Notes: generated by a model from the sequence alone, not told the origin. DNA of 64,000 bases from Fructilactobacillus ixorae (GCF_024029915.1 NZ_CP097478.1:1310919-1374918), one strand, 5' to 3'. Numbered from the stretch's first letter, positions 42,819 to 51,813 are shown. Translations and numbers: made by a program.

Positions 42819-43385
42819 ATGATAATCAATGCACCCCGTTGTCACTGGGCCCAATCAACCAATCAACAACTCGTTACGTACCACGATCAAGAGTGGGGCC
42901 AACCCGAATTCAATTCCCAACAACTCTTTGCGTTACTGTCCTTGGAACTCATGCAGGCTGGCCTTAGTTGGGCTACAGTGCTCAAAAAACGAACGGCGTT
43001 TGCGGACGCTTTGCAAAACTTTGATTACCACCAAGTGGCAACGATGGAGCCAGAGCTACCACAGCTCTGCCAAAACGCTGCCATCATCAGAAACCAGCGC
43101 AAGCTTACCGCTGTGATTAAGAACGCCCAGGCAATTGTGAAGTTAGAGGATGCGGGAACGACTTTCAGCGACTTTCTCTGGGATTTCGTTCATCACGAAC
43201 CCATTATTCATGACGTTCCAACGCCTAGTGCCGTTCCAAAAACCATTCCCCTGACTGACCACGTTAGTCACGAACTCAAGCACCGGGGCTTTCAGTTTAC
43301 CGGACCGGTCGTTTGTTACTCGCTCTTTCAAGCGGCGGGCTTGATTAATGATCACGAAAACCAGTGTCCGTTTAAAGAACACTAA
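42819..43385 (+). CDS. tag: DNA-3-methyladenine glycosylase I
   Basis: Tag removes 3-methyladenine from alkylated DNA. The 188-residue protein has RCHWAQS near the start, TYHDQEWGQP, LFALLSLELMQAGLSWATVLKKR and the C-terminal H-x-C cluster NDHENQCPF; with Cys near residue 8 and His18-type positions these form the family's zinc site. ATG at 42819 has AAGGAG. It is monocistronic with a perfect terminator. The GlnR box upstream probably serves glnQ rather than tag. Confidence 0.92.
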   Translation: MIINAPRCHWAQSTNQQLVTYHDQEWGQPEFNSQQLFALLSLELMQAGLSWATVLKKRTAFADALQNFDYHQVATMEPELPQLCQNAAIIRNQRKLTAVIKNAQAIVKLEDAGTTFSDFLWDFVHHEPIIHDVPTPSAVPKTIPLTDHVSHELKHRGFQFTGPVVCYSLFQAAGLINDHENQCPFKEH

Positions 43386-43420
43386 AACAGCTAGTCACTT
43401 AGAAGTGACTAGCTGTTTTT
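43384..43420. terminator. Bidirectional terminator after tag
   Basis: AAAACAGCTAGTCACTT (43384-43400) pairs with AAGTGACTAGCTGTTTT (43403-43419) with a very short loop. Confidence 0.9.
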
Positions 43421-43422
43421 AC

Positions 43423-43518
43423 TTATTGGCACCGGCGCCGCTGACAGAGGACGATTAAGCCCGCCGCAAGGCCAACTAACCACTTGGCCCGAAGCTGATT
43501 GTGCTTAGGAACTGTCAT
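43423..43518 (-). CDS. 31-residue small membrane protein downstream of cls
   Basis: A short frame begins MTVPKHNQLRAKW, has a hydrophobic core LVGLAAGLIVLC and ends in the basic tail QRRRCQ, a single membrane segment with charged flanks. ATG at 43518 has GAAAGGA about 11 bases upstream and sits 21 bases after the cardiolipin synthase stop, before a shared terminator, so it should be co-transcribed with cls. I do not recognise it. The ribosome site, spacing and membrane-type composition support a real gene, but conservation is not shown. Confidence 0.55.
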   Translation of the reverse strand: MTVPKHNQLRAKWLVGLAAGLIVLCQRRRCQ

Positions 43519-43539
43519 TCGCGCTCATTCCTTTCTAAA

Positions 43540-45009
43540 TTACAATAACGGTGATAACAACCGACTAAAGTGTTGCTTGAAGTTTAACCACCAGGATTCT
43601 TGGGCAAAAATTTGGTTGGTTTGTAACGTGCTTTCTAAAATGGCAGCCTGATAGATGGTTTCCATCCGGTTCGCGAGGTCCTTATCGTACACAAAGGCGT
43701 TACATTCAAAGTTTAGTTCAAAACTGCGGTAGTCCAAATTAGCTGAGCCAATCGAAACTAATTCATCATCAATTACCATTGTCTTCGCATGTAAGAAGCC
43801 ATTGTTGTAAGCATAAACCTTAATCCCTAACTTCGTAAGTTGTTCCGTATAGTACTGCGTGGCTCGGTACACAAACGGATGATCGGGCATGTCAGGAGTA
43901 ATAATCGTGATATCCACTCCGGACTTAACCGCAATTTTTAACGCATCTAACACGGATTCATCTGGAATGAGGTAGGGCGTCATGATTTTAACGGAGTGCT
44001 GTGCCATCCCAATCAACTTAATGTATCCCATTTTAATCTGTTCCATTGATGCAATCGGATCGCTAGCAACAATTTGCATCACAGCGGTCCCATCCGTCTT
44101 AAGCTCCGGATAATACTTTGCGATGGCATGAGCCTCATTCGGATCAATCTTATCCTGTTCATCAGTCGCATTCCAATCCAGAATAAAGCGGGATTGGAGC
44201 CCCCGCACGCCATGACCATGAATCCGCATCATACAGTCATACCAGTTCCCAAATTTCTTTTTTTGGCCTAAGTATTGATCACCAATGTTCATCCCACCAA
44301 TGTAACCATACTCGCCATCAATGGTTACAATTTTGTGGTGGTCGCGGAAGTTCACCCGCATATCAATCAGGTTAAAGCGATTGTGCAAGAAGGGATAAGC
44401 GTGCCCCCCGGCTTCAATCAACGGCCGGAAAAACTTTTCATTGGTCCCCATCGAACCCCAAGCATCATAGATCACCCGGACATCCACTCCCTGCTTTGCT
44501 TTTTCGGTTAGGATATCCAAAGTTTGGTGCCCAATGTTATCGGCATAAAAGGTGTAAAATTCAATGTTAATCGAACTATGGGCGTTTTTAAAGTCCGTAA
44601 ACAGTTGGTGCACAAAGTCGGTTCCCTTGGTGTAAACATCGACTTCATTGCTGCCTAACAACGGGGCGGTGGCTGTGTTCATGAACATTTCAATTTGTCC
44701 CCGCGCCCGGTTCAAAATTTGATAGTTTGGGGTTTGGTCAGCGGTATACTTGCCTAATTGCCGTTTTTGCTTGCTAATTAAGCTACTAACTTGTTTTTTG
44801 GTACTCCCAGATAACAATAACATCCGATTTTTCGGTAACCGGCGGCCAAAAAAGGCGTAAATGAAAAACCCCAGCACCGGGATAAACACGAGGACTAAGA
44901 ACCAAGCCCACGTGGCAGCTATGTTTCTGGGTTGCCGAAAGACGGTAATGATGGCCGCAATCGTATTAATTAATAAGATTAGGCCAATAATTTCTAACAC
45001 TAAAGACAT
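43540..45009 (-). CDS. cls: Cardiolipin synthase
   Basis: This 489-residue membrane enzyme joins two phosphatidylglycerols into cardiolipin. Two N-terminal membrane segments (residues about 3-20 and 33-53) precede two phospholipase-D HKD motifs: HHKIVTIDGEYGYIGGMN near residue 230 and HAKTMVIDDELVSIGSANLDYRS near 405. Length and order match bacterial ClsA. ATG at 45009 has GGAGGAAACG upstream. A small membrane protein gene follows. Confidence 0.93.
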   Translation of the reverse strand: MSLVLEIIGLILLINTIAAIITVFRQPRNIAATWAWFLVLVFIPVLGFFIYAFFGRRLPKNRMLLLSGSTKKQVSSLISKQKRQLGKYTADQTPNYQILNRARGQIEMFMNTATAPLLGSNEVDVYTKGTDFVHQLFTDFKNAHSSINIEFYTFYADNIGHQTLDILTEKAKQGVDVRVIYDAWGSMGTNEKFFRPLIEAGGHAYPFLHNRFNLIDMRVNFRDHHKIVTIDGEYGYIGGMNIGDQYLGQKKKFGNWYDCMMRIHGHGVRGLQSRFILDWNATDEQDKIDPNEAHAIAKYYPELKTDGTAVMQIVASDPIASMEQIKMGYIKLIGMAQHSVKIMTPYLIPDESVLDALKIAVKSGVDITIITPDMPDHPFVYRATQYYTEQLTKLGIKVYAYNNGFLHAKTMVIDDELVSIGSANLDYRSFELNFECNAFVYDKDLANRMETIYQAAILESTLQTNQIFAQESWWLNFKQHFSRLLSPLL

Positions 45010-45162
45010 CTGCGTTTCCTCCTTCTCTAATTACCTCTATCATACCTGATTTAAGCTGGAGTCGGGACTCTTTTTTGTAGTACCACTGGTGTCATCGCGA
45101 ATTAAAACCCAATGTTGATTTAAACGTGTATTAAGCGTCAACATCCACCTAAGTGGGGTTTC

Positions 45163-45194
45163 AAAGATATTACACAACAGTGTATGATATCTTT
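45163..45194. promoter_or_regulatory. Inverted repeat overlapping promoter of alpha/beta hydrolase gene
   Basis: AAAGATAT-TACAC (45163-45175) is mirrored by GTGTA-(TG)-ATATCTTT (45180-45194) around AACA. TATGAT at 45183-45188 could be the -10, with TTTCAA about 18 bases upstream, so the repeat would cover the promoter like an operator. Confidence 0.5.
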
Positions 45195-45218
45195 ATAAAC
45201 AGAAAAGGAGATAGAATT

Positions 45219-46163
45219 ATGATTACTACTAAAGATGTTAGTTTTAAAACCCGAGATTTAGGTAACTTAGAGTTACAGGGTCGCCTCTTCTTCCCGGAAA
45301 ACTTTGACGAAAGTCAAAAACACCCAGCGATTGTGGTTAACCACCCCACTACCAGTGATTTTAACCAAACTGCTGGTAAAATTTACGCAACGAAACTGGC
45401 CCAAGCAGGTTGGTTAGCGCTTGCCTACGATTCTCCCTACCAAGGTCGTAGTGCGGGTGAACCCCACAACTCTGAAATTCCATACGCTCGGACCGTTGGG
45501 GTGCTCGCAGCCATTGATTACTTGGATACCCTTCCCTACGTTGATCCTGACCGGATCGGGGCCATGGGAATCTGTGGTGGTGGTGGCTTTACGCTGAACG
45601 CCGCTAAGTTCGATAAACGGATCAAGGCCGTTGCTGGTGTTTGTCCTGCCAACGTTGGTACAATCTATCGAGAAACGTTTGGTCAAAATGACAAAACGCT
45701 CATCGAAAACTTGGAAGCCATGGCTAAGCAACGGACTGCCGAAGCTCAAGGAGCTGAAGTTAAATACATCCCTGCTTTACCAGCTAGTCAAGAAGCCCGT
45801 AAGGAAGCTGGAATCGATGACATTGATATCGAACAGGCCGTTGATTACTACCTAACTCCTCGTGGTCAAGATGAATACGCTCCTAACCGGTACGTTTACA
45901 GTATGATCCCCATGATGCTGAATTTCGATCCGTTGACCTTAGCTGATAAATTAGCTACGCAACCGCTTGAAATCATCGTTGGGGGCGTTCCGGGAGCCTT
46001 TGGTTCCTACCGATTCGGTTACCAATACTACGATGCAGCTGCTACTAATGATAAGGAATTAGTTGTCTTACCAGGCGTTAGTCACTATGACCTTTACGAC
46101 CAACCAGAACCAACTGACAAGGCCGTTGCAAAACTAAACGATTTCTTTGGCAAGCGCCTCTAA
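45219..46163 (+). CDS. Alpha/beta hydrolase with cysteine nucleophile (dienelactone hydrolase/YcjY-like)
   Basis: This 314-residue protein has PAIVVNHPTTSDFNQTAG and LAQAGWLALAYDSPYQGRSAGEPHNSE, then the nucleophile elbow MGICGGGGFT where Cys replaces the usual Ser, as in dienelactone hydrolases, and the catalytic His in GVSHYDLYD near the end. Substrate unknown. ATG at 45219 follows AAAAGGAGA; the upstream frame extension covers the promoter. Codons are strongly biased toward common lactobacillar codons, suggesting high expression. An inverted repeat overlies its promoter. Confidence 0.82.
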   Translation: MITTKDVSFKTRDLGNLELQGRLFFPENFDESQKHPAIVVNHPTTSDFNQTAGKIYATKLAQAGWLALAYDSPYQGRSAGEPHNSEIPYARTVGVLAAIDYLDTLPYVDPDRIGAMGICGGGGFTLNAAKFDKRIKAVAGVCPANVGTIYRETFGQNDKTLIENLEAMAKQRTAEAQGAEVKYIPALPASQEARKEAGIDDIDIEQAVDYYLTPRGQDEYAPNRYVYSMIPMMLNFDPLTLADKLATQPLEIIVGGVPGAFGSYRFGYQYYDAAATNDKELVVLPGVSHYDLYDQPEPTDKAVAKLNDFFGKRL

Positions 46164-46183
46164 GCTGCCCCCTGTCGGCAACA

Positions 46184-46217
46184 AAAAAACTCAAGATTAA
46201 AATCTTGAGTTTTTTTT
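46184..46217. terminator. Bidirectional terminator
   Basis: AAAAAACTCAAGATT (46184-46198) pairs with AATCTTGAGTTTTTT (46201-46215). Confidence 0.9.
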
Positions 46218-46247
46218 GTGTCTAAATTAGGTTTTCCCCGGGGTGCC

Positions 46248-47570
46248 TTATTGCAATGAGTCCCATGGAGGTAATACGATCGCGGGGGTTTGAAGTGCGG
46301 CTTGTTGGTCTGCTGTGAGGTACTGGCGGTGAACAACCACTTCGTATACGTAGTCGTCCATCCAGTTATCAGCCATGATGAAATAGCCCGCTTGCCCGAC
46401 CTTTGCACCCCAACTATTCTCCACTTTCCACTTTTGGGGCACGCCGGCCCGCAAATCAACTCCCGTCAAGGTCATGGCGTGCGTCACTTCTGCTTCGTGG
46501 GTCCGTAGGCGATCGGCCTTTGATAGCGTTGTATCAACCCCGAATAGTTCATCTTGGCAGTATAGTTCACTATCCATGAGCCCCGCTTGGCGGTCCACTT
46601 GCTTTAAAACATCATTGCCAAACCAGACCGTTTCCTGATCCTGCAGTTGCGCAATGGCAGCTTGTTTGAGCGCCTGCATCGGGAGGTTGAGAAATTCGAT
46701 GGGCACCCCCGCAATGACATTATCCTGGCTCGGTAAGGAGTACCGTTGGTAGTAGTCCTTATCCGGCGCATTACTCAGCACCACATAGTCATGGAGATCC
46801 ACGCCAATGTACTTTTGGTAAAACGTGCGTGGCGTTAAGTTTTCGTCACAATGATACTGATGCTGATCGTCACGATACTCAAAATCAAAGTGCGCTGGAG
46901 GCACTCCGATGGCACTGGCCGTAATTTGGTAAACCGCCGTTAAACACTCCTGTTTGGTCGCTTCAATCGTCGCATCATCCGCCCCCTGGCGAACTAAGTT
47001 CCGTAACGTTAATCCATCCTTGCGCAATTTGCGATTTAAGAGGCCGGCCAATTCACTAGTCTTCGTTGTCACGGCGTTCTCTGGAAATGTTTCACGTGGA
47101 ACCACTCCATATTTAGCAATTAACGCCGCGGCCATCGCCCACTGACCCCCATCATCGCCGGGGCGACTCAAATAAAAAGCAACTTCTCGATCTGACAGGG
47201 GGCGATCGGCGAGGGCAATCATGTGCGCATAGAACATGTTGGCCCGTTCAATTTTATCCCAGAAAAAAAGATAACTTTGTGATAACTCTAAATCTGGCAC
47301 GTGATATTGAGCGGCCATCCGATGCCGGAGCGTATTGAGAATCGAAAATAACCAACACCGACCACTCTGCTTCTGGTTCGCAACCTTCCCCGTTTTAACC
47401 TCATCAGAGAAAACATTCGTTAATTTTTGCACTACCTGATCATTCTTGGCGGTTTGGTTAATCCCGTTACTATTTACGGCATTTGTCACAATTTGGTGGG
47501 CTGGCCAGGCTTCATAATGAGCCTGCATGGCTTTAATTTGATCCACTGAGAGCGGCTTTGCAAAATCCAT
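46248..47570 (-). CDS. pepC: Aminopeptidase C (C1-like cysteine peptidase)
   Basis: This 440-residue bleomycin-hydrolase-type peptidase releases N-terminal amino acids from peptides. The active-site Cys is in NQKQSGRCWLFSILN near residue 68, His in VTHAMTLTG and Asn in KVENSWGAKVG. Length matches lactobacillar PepC/PepE. ATG at 47570 follows AAAGGAAG; the longer frame to 47600 lacks a site. It is monocistronic. A parS-like 16-mer lies inside at 47088-47103. Confidence 0.93.
   Translation of the reverse strand: MDFAKPLSVDQIKAMQAHYEAWPAHQIVTNAVNSNGINQTAKNDQVVQKLTNVFSDEVKTGKVANQKQSGRCWLFSILNTLRHRMAAQYHVPDLELSQSYLFFWDKIERANMFYAHMIALADRPLSDREVAFYLSRPGDDGGQWAMAAALIAKYGVVPRETFPENAVTTKTSELAGLLNRKLRKDGLTLRNLVRQGADDATIEATKQECLTAVYQITASAIGVPPAHFDFEYRDDQHQYHCDENLTPRTFYQKYIGVDLHDYVVLSNAPDKDYYQRYSLPSQDNVIAGVPIEFLNLPMQALKQAAIAQLQDQETVWFGNDVLKQVDRQAGLMDSELYCQDELFGVDTTLSKADRLRTHEAEVTHAMTLTGVDLRAGVPQKWKVENSWGAKVGQAGYFIMADNWMDDYVYEVVVHRQYLTADQQAALQTPAIVLPPWDSLQ
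47088..47103. promoter_or_regulatory. parS-like site within pepC
   Basis: TGTTTCACGTGGAACC keeps the central TTCACGTGGAAC-type core of parS and differs from the palindromic consensus at the last base and by one asymmetry. Confidence 0.6.
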
Positions 47571-47677
47571 GGAGAATCGCTTCCTTTCGTTTGTAGCCAT
47601 TGTACGGATTTCTCAGCGCAAAGGCAATCAAAATCAATCGACCCGAAGTGCACCGGTGCTGCTTCGCGGTGCTGGCT

Positions 47678-47713
47678 AAAAAAGGACGGCCCGCACTTCT
47701 CAAGGACCGCCCT
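47678..47713 (-). terminator. Terminator of MucBP protein gene
   Basis: Leftward, AGGGCGG (47713-47707) pairs with CCGTCCT (47689-47683) with one G-U pair, followed by TTTTTT. Confidence 0.6.
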
Positions 47714-47772
47714 TGCTCAATTCAGTCAGGCTAGCTTTTCCATCCAACCTGATTCCTGCTGGTAATCTTTAA

Positions 47773-48510
47773 CTAATGCTTCGTCTGCCGGGGTTTACGT
47801 AACCATTTCCAAGCTACGCCCCCGACTATTGCTAAGCCAATTAAACCAGCAACGCCCCAGAGAAAAATCCCATGCTGGTTCCGTTTGGAAGCCTGCTTCG
47901 CCGGCTGCTGCTTGGTAGCCTTTTTCTTTTTAGTTGCCTTCGTTTGTTGATCAGTTTGTTGCTGGTTGTTACTTGGCGCTTGCTGTTGGTTAGCTCCCTG
48001 TTTGGTTGACGCACGCTGCTTCTTTTCGCTAGTTGCTGAATTGTTAGCATGCGGTTGCGTTCCTTGGACGGCTTGCTCATTCTCGTGCTGAGAACTAGTT
48101 TGTGATCGCCCGTTCTCACCCGTAGCCTTTCCAGGCGCTGGGGTTTGTTTACTGGAATTACCAGTCGCAGTATACACAATCGTCATTTCGGAAACATCTG
48201 TAACCCCGTCGTCACCGCCAAACACCATCTCGGGCCCATTGTTATCATTTTGCCCGTTTTCAATTCGAAAATAGCTGTAGCCACTAATTGCGGGGACGTC
48301 AGCAACATACCTCGTTCCAGTTGCCCCCGTCGCCGTGGTAGCTGGACGAATCGACTTTCCAGTTTGATCTACATAATGAACAATAATTTTACCCTGGCTC
48401 ACGTTCGTGGCCGCTTGCGAAATCATCGGATTAGCAACAGTGGGAATAAATCCAAGTGATCCAATCGTCGTAGCCAGCATAACAGTTGCAATTAATTTTT
48501 GCTTTTTCAT
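47773..48510 (-). CDS. Membrane-anchored MucBP-domain surface protein
   Basis: This 245-residue protein has a signal peptide MKKQKLIATVMLATTIGSLGF..., one MucBP-like mucin-binding repeat (GKIIVHYVDQTGKSIRPATTATG to MTIVYTATG, residues about 38-115), a 90-residue hydrophilic Gln/Lys/Ser-rich linker and a C-terminal membrane segment with a basic tail (WKWLRKPRQTKH). No LPxTG sortase motif is seen, so it is probably held in the membrane by the last helix. A single MucBP unit is short for adhesins. ATG at 48510 follows GAGGAGG. Confidence 0.82.
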   Translation of the reverse strand: MKKQKLIATVMLATTIGSLGFIPTVANPMISQAATNVSQGKIIVHYVDQTGKSIRPATTATGATGTRYVADVPAISGYSYFRIENGQNDNNGPEMVFGGDDGVTDVSEMTIVYTATGNSSKQTPAPGKATGENGRSQTSSQHENEQAVQGTQPHANNSATSEKKQRASTKQGANQQQAPSNNQQQTDQQTKATKKKKATKQQPAKQASKRNQHGIFLWGVAGLIGLAIVGGVAWKWLRKPRQTKH

Positions 48511-48594
48511 TGGTAGTTCGTCCTCCTCACCCCAGATTATAGCACGCTTGCTAATCACTAAATCAGAATAATTATAACCATTCCCATTAAAATA

Positions 48595-48624
48595 AAAACC
48601 AGCCCACCAAAGTGAGCTGGTTTT
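48595..48624 (-). terminator. Terminator of lepB
   Basis: AAAACCAGC (48595-48603) pairs with GCTGGTTTT (48616-48624); leftward the hairpin is followed by TTTTATTTT. Confidence 0.75.
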
Positions 48625-48629
48625 CAGCG

Positions 48630-49277
48630 TTATTTTGCCTGATGATTAATGTTATTGCGGGCAGTGGCGTTGCTGCCAAATGGTAAGGTTTGTACCACTC
48701 CGATAATCTTATCCTTCGGGACAAAGCCCCAGTAACGACTATCGTTTGAGACCTTCCGGTTATCCCCTAGGACAAAGTATTTATCCTTGGGGACCTTCAC
48801 TACGCCACGATCCTTCAACCAGTTGGGCGCCTGCGTTGAGAGGGAGTGGAGGTCCCAATTCCCCTTTTGCTGGGAATATTCGGTTCCCTCCGTTTGCGCG
48901 TCCTTACTGATGTAGGGTTGCTTAACGACTTGGTCATTTACGTATAGTTGGTTATTCTTAAATGCCACCGTATCGCCTGGCACCGCAATGACCCGCTTCA
49001 CGTAGTCGGTTCCGGCCGTCCCCAACACCCGCTTTACTGCGCCGTCATTCGAAGCAGCGTTCGGATCCACGCCCGTCGCATTAAACACAATCACGCTCCC
49101 CGGTTTCGGCTTGGCTTGCCGCCACACCATAATCGTCTGCCGGTCATGCAGGTTAGGATCCATTGAAGGTCCACTCACCTTTGCCACCGTGAAAAAGGTT
49201 TGCTTAATCACCAGCGCAATGGCTAATCCCAATACAATTGGGATCACCCAGCTTAAAATTCCTTTAAAAGTTTTCAT
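48630..49277 (-). CDS. lepB: Signal peptidase I
   Basis: This 215-residue enzyme cleaves signal peptides outside the membrane. One N-terminal membrane segment (residues 8-25) precedes the catalytic Ser in VSGPSMDPNL (near residue 37) and the general-base Lys in DYVKRVIAVPGDTV (near residue 90). YFVLGDNRKVSNDSRYWGFV is the conserved box E. It is monocistronic with a terminator. Length is usual for the family. Confidence 0.93.
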   Translation of the reverse strand: MKTFKGILSWVIPIVLGLAIALVIKQTFFTVAKVSGPSMDPNLHDRQTIMVWRQAKPKPGSVIVFNATGVDPNAASNDGAVKRVLGTAGTDYVKRVIAVPGDTVAFKNNQLYVNDQVVKQPYISKDAQTEGTEYSQQKGNWDLHSLSTQAPNWLKDRGVVKVPKDKYFVLGDNRKVSNDSRYWGFVPKDKIIGVVQTLPFGSNATARNNINHQAK

Positions 49278-49322
49278 GTCTCTACTCCTTCAGTTTGATC
49301 ACGCTGTTCCTATTTTATCATT

Positions 49323-50213
49323 TTAACGGCGATTTCGGTTTAAAAAGTTCTCCTTTTGCTGGGTAACCTCAGCGTTCAAAAAGCCCGCGGGACCGTGAGG
49401 CACCTCTGGCACAACGTGCACTTCCACCTGATCACTGCCAATTACCGTTGCGAGCTGAGCACCAAGGTTAATGGTTTGAATGTAGGGAACCACGCGGTCA
49501 CCCGTCCCAGCGTACATTAATACCGGGACCATCTGCTGATTCAAATACGTAGCCGGATTGGCCTGCGCATTCAATTCCGGGACATCAACCGGCCGGTGCC
49601 ACCCGAGCATAGCGCCCTCAAAGGAATCCGCTTCGCCAATTTCCGCAAACTTCGGTTCCTGCTTTAAAATGGCAAACTGGGCTTTCATGGCAGCTAAATC
49701 ATATGGTCCGTAGGAAGCAATCACTCCGGTTACCCGGTCGCTAACCCCAAAATCGTTGCCAAAGTTACTCTGTAAGTGCCCGGAACCACTGGACGCTGCC
49801 ACTAACATGGCCAGCTGTGCTCCGGACGACTCCCCCATAAGAAACACGTTGTGCGGATCAAACTGATATTCTGGAGCGTGCGCTTTAACCCACCGGACGA
49901 CGGCTTTCAACTCATACACGGGCTGGGGAAAGGGGGCCATGTAACTTAGCGAGTAGTTTGGACTCACGATTGCATATCCCCGCTGGCGCAGAGCTAGTGC
50001 CCCCGCTAACTTCTGGGAACTTTTGGCACCAAAGTAGAGGCCCCCGCCGTGAATGTCAATAATAACTGGAAACGGAGCAGAACCCGTATCCGGCCAGTAA
50101 ACGTCTAACTGGTGCCGGGCTCCCGCTGCGTAGGGAAGATCGACTTGTTTGCGGTTAATCGTTGCCGTATCGGCCGGCACAAAGTGGGCTGCGCGTTCAA
50201 TAAACTTTTCCAT
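49323..50213 (-). CDS. Alpha/beta hydrolase, HSL/esterase type
   Basis: This 296-residue protein has the oxyanion-hole motif IIDIHGGGLYFGAKSS near residue 52, the nucleophile elbow FLMGESSGAQLAML and catalytic His in VVPEVPHGPAGF near the end, typical of hormone-sensitive-lipase-type esterases acting on short esters. ATG at 50213 is chosen over a GTG three codons earlier; both have weak ribosome sites. It is on the same strand as the citrate operon, 100 bases downstream of citG, but probably separate. Confidence 0.85.
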   Translation of the reverse strand: MEKFIERAAHFVPADTATINRKQVDLPYAAGARHQLDVYWPDTGSAPFPVIIDIHGGGLYFGAKSSQKLAGALALRQRGYAIVSPNYSLSYMAPFPQPVYELKAVVRWVKAHAPEYQFDPHNVFLMGESSGAQLAMLVAASSGSGHLQSNFGNDFGVSDRVTGVIASYGPYDLAAMKAQFAILKQEPKFAEIGEADSFEGAMLGWHRPVDVPELNAQANPATYLNQQMVPVLMYAGTGDRVVPYIQTINLGAQLATVIGSDQVEVHVVPEVPHGPAGFLNAEVTQQKENFLNRNRR

Positions 50214-50314
50214 TAATCTCACACTTTCATCTTACCGGATCAAGAAGTACGTTAATTTTAACGCACTTAGCTGATCCTTGGGGCCATTTCCGTTGGACCC
50301 TGGCAACCATCAAC

Positions 50315-51202
50315 CTAAAAGCGTTGCATTAACCGGGCCATCAAGATGGTCAGGATTAATAAATCAGCAGAGCCCCCCAGACTCAGTCGCTGTGCGGCAA
50401 ACTGCTCGGTCATTTGTTGTAAAGCGTTCCAATCTAACCGACCGGTGGTGTGTTTCACGTGTAACATTTCCTGGGCCTGGGTCTGAACCTTGCTAACAAT
50501 GGCGGGGGTGCCGGCCCGTTTAATCAGATTACTATCCCGACTATTCGCGACAATCGCAAGCAGGGCCGTTAAAATCCGTTCTTGACGGCTGCCTGAACTA
50601 GTTAAGAAAGCAGGCAGCCCGTGCTGAAAGACCGTCGGAAACCCAGCTTCGGCCTCACCACGAATTCCGGTCGTACCGTACTGCAGGTACTGTCGTTCGC
50701 CAGCCGTTAGGGGCTGTTTGTGCTGTAAATTGGCAAAATCAGTTTGCACTAATCCAGCGGTCATTCCCCGAACGGTAGTAATAATTTCTGCTAACTGAAC
50801 TCCCGTTCCTACTGATTTTGCCTGGGCCTGCCCACAGGCTGCCACCATGATTCCCAGCCCAAAGATGGCGCCCTTGTGAGTATTTACGTTGTTAGTCACG
50901 GTAAACATCCGCCGTTCGGCCGCCATACCGAGGGGGCGCAGGCTTGCCATTAACGCTGGTAACGAGGCCCCGGTAAAGGTTAAGCCGGTTTGAAAGCACT
51001 GCGCTAGGTAAGGTTGCAGGCTTACGGCACTATCGATAAACAAATAGACGTCCATGTCCTCATGTCCCCGATTATCAACGGGATCCACCAACCCCGGCTT
51101 GGGATGGGTCACGACCTCGTCTAAGAGGGACGCCACTGCGGTTTGACTAATGGATTCCGCATTCTGCTTCGCAATGGTCTCGGCAAGTATTGGCTCAGTC
51201 AT
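50315..51202 (-). CDS. citG: Triphosphoribosyl-dephospho-CoA synthase
   Basis: CitG makes the precursor of the citrate lyase prosthetic group from ATP and dephospho-CoA. This 295-residue protein has LLDEVVTHPKPGLVDPVDNRGHEDMDVYLFIDSA (phosphate/ATP-binding core), NNVNTHKGAIFGLGIMVAA and the C-terminal SLGGSADLLILTILM motif. ATG at 51202 follows GCGGAGG by 9 bases and overlaps citX by 8 bases. It closes the citrate operon. A parS-like 16-mer lies at 50451-50466. Confidence 0.92.
   Translation of the reverse strand: MTEPILAETIAKQNAESISQTAVASLLDEVVTHPKPGLVDPVDNRGHEDMDVYLFIDSAVSLQPYLAQCFQTGLTFTGASLPALMASLRPLGMAAERRMFTVTNNVNTHKGAIFGLGIMVAACGQAQAKSVGTGVQLAEIITTVRGMTAGLVQTDFANLQHKQPLTAGERQYLQYGTTGIRGEAEAGFPTVFQHGLPAFLTSSGSRQERILTALLAIVANSRDSNLIKRAGTPAIVSKVQTQAQEMLHVKHTTGRLDWNALQQMTEQFAAQRLSLGGSADLLILTILMARLMQRF
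50451..50466. promoter_or_regulatory. parS-like site within citG
   Basis: TGTTTCACGTGTAACA matches the parS palindrome TGTTTCACGTGAAACA except for one base (position 12). Confidence 0.6.
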
Positions 51203-51734
51203 CTCCAAAAACCTCCGCATAAACCCAGTTAAAGTAAGCCTGAAGCTCAGTGACAGAATGGGTGCGATTGCGACCACATTCTTTGGCAGGCCGGTCACAG
51301 AGAAAGCACCGGCGCGCTTGCTCGCCTAACTCCTGCCGCGCGTAATGCACCTGGGCCTGCGTGAGGACATCCGCATCAAACAATCTCCCGAGGGGCGGCT
51401 GATTTTCAAAGGCAACCGCCCGGCGCTTGGCCTCCCAGCCATCGATGGCAAAAACATAAAAGGCTTCTGTACCAGCAAGACCGGTAGTAACCACGGGCGC
51501 TTGCAGGCGGGCGATACCTTGAAACTGACGTTCTAACAGGCGCTGCCCCACTGTAAACAACCGCTGTAACGCTGCATTAGTTTTGATCGGACCGGGCACG
51601 TTGAGCTTTAGCGCCACCACCGTTCCGGTTGGAAACTTGGTCACCAACTGTTGTTGCTGCCGCGCTCTGTGGTCTTTACTTTGCAAGACCGCTGCAATTG
51701 TTTGGGGCGTGCCCGTTGCAAACAGATCTTTCAT
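51195..51734 (-). CDS. citX: Apo-citrate lyase phosphoribosyl-dephospho-CoA transferase
   Basis: CitX attaches the prosthetic group made by CitG to the Ser of CitD. The 179-residue protein has LNVPGPIKTNAALQRLFTVG, GLAGTEAFYVFAIDG and the conserved Cys-rich end RRCFLCDRPAKECGRNRTHS near residue 150. ATG at 51734 follows AAGGAG by 5 bases; the longer frame to 51770 has no site. It overlaps citG by 8 bases and lies 79 bases after citF. Confidence 0.92.
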   Translation of the reverse strand: MKDLFATGTPQTIAAVLQSKDHRARQQQQLVTKFPTGTVVALKLNVPGPIKTNAALQRLFTVGQRLLERQFQGIARLQAPVVTTGLAGTEAFYVFAIDGWEAKRRAVAFENQPPLGRLFDADVLTQAQVHYARQELGEQARRCFLCDRPAKECGRNRTHSVTELQAYFNWVYAEVFGDD

Positions 51735-51813
51735 AGGTTCTCCTTCACTAGGGTTTCCCCTTACCAGCAAAAAAAGCGGGGCTGCTTGACAGGCTCCCGC
51801 TTTTTTGGACTAA

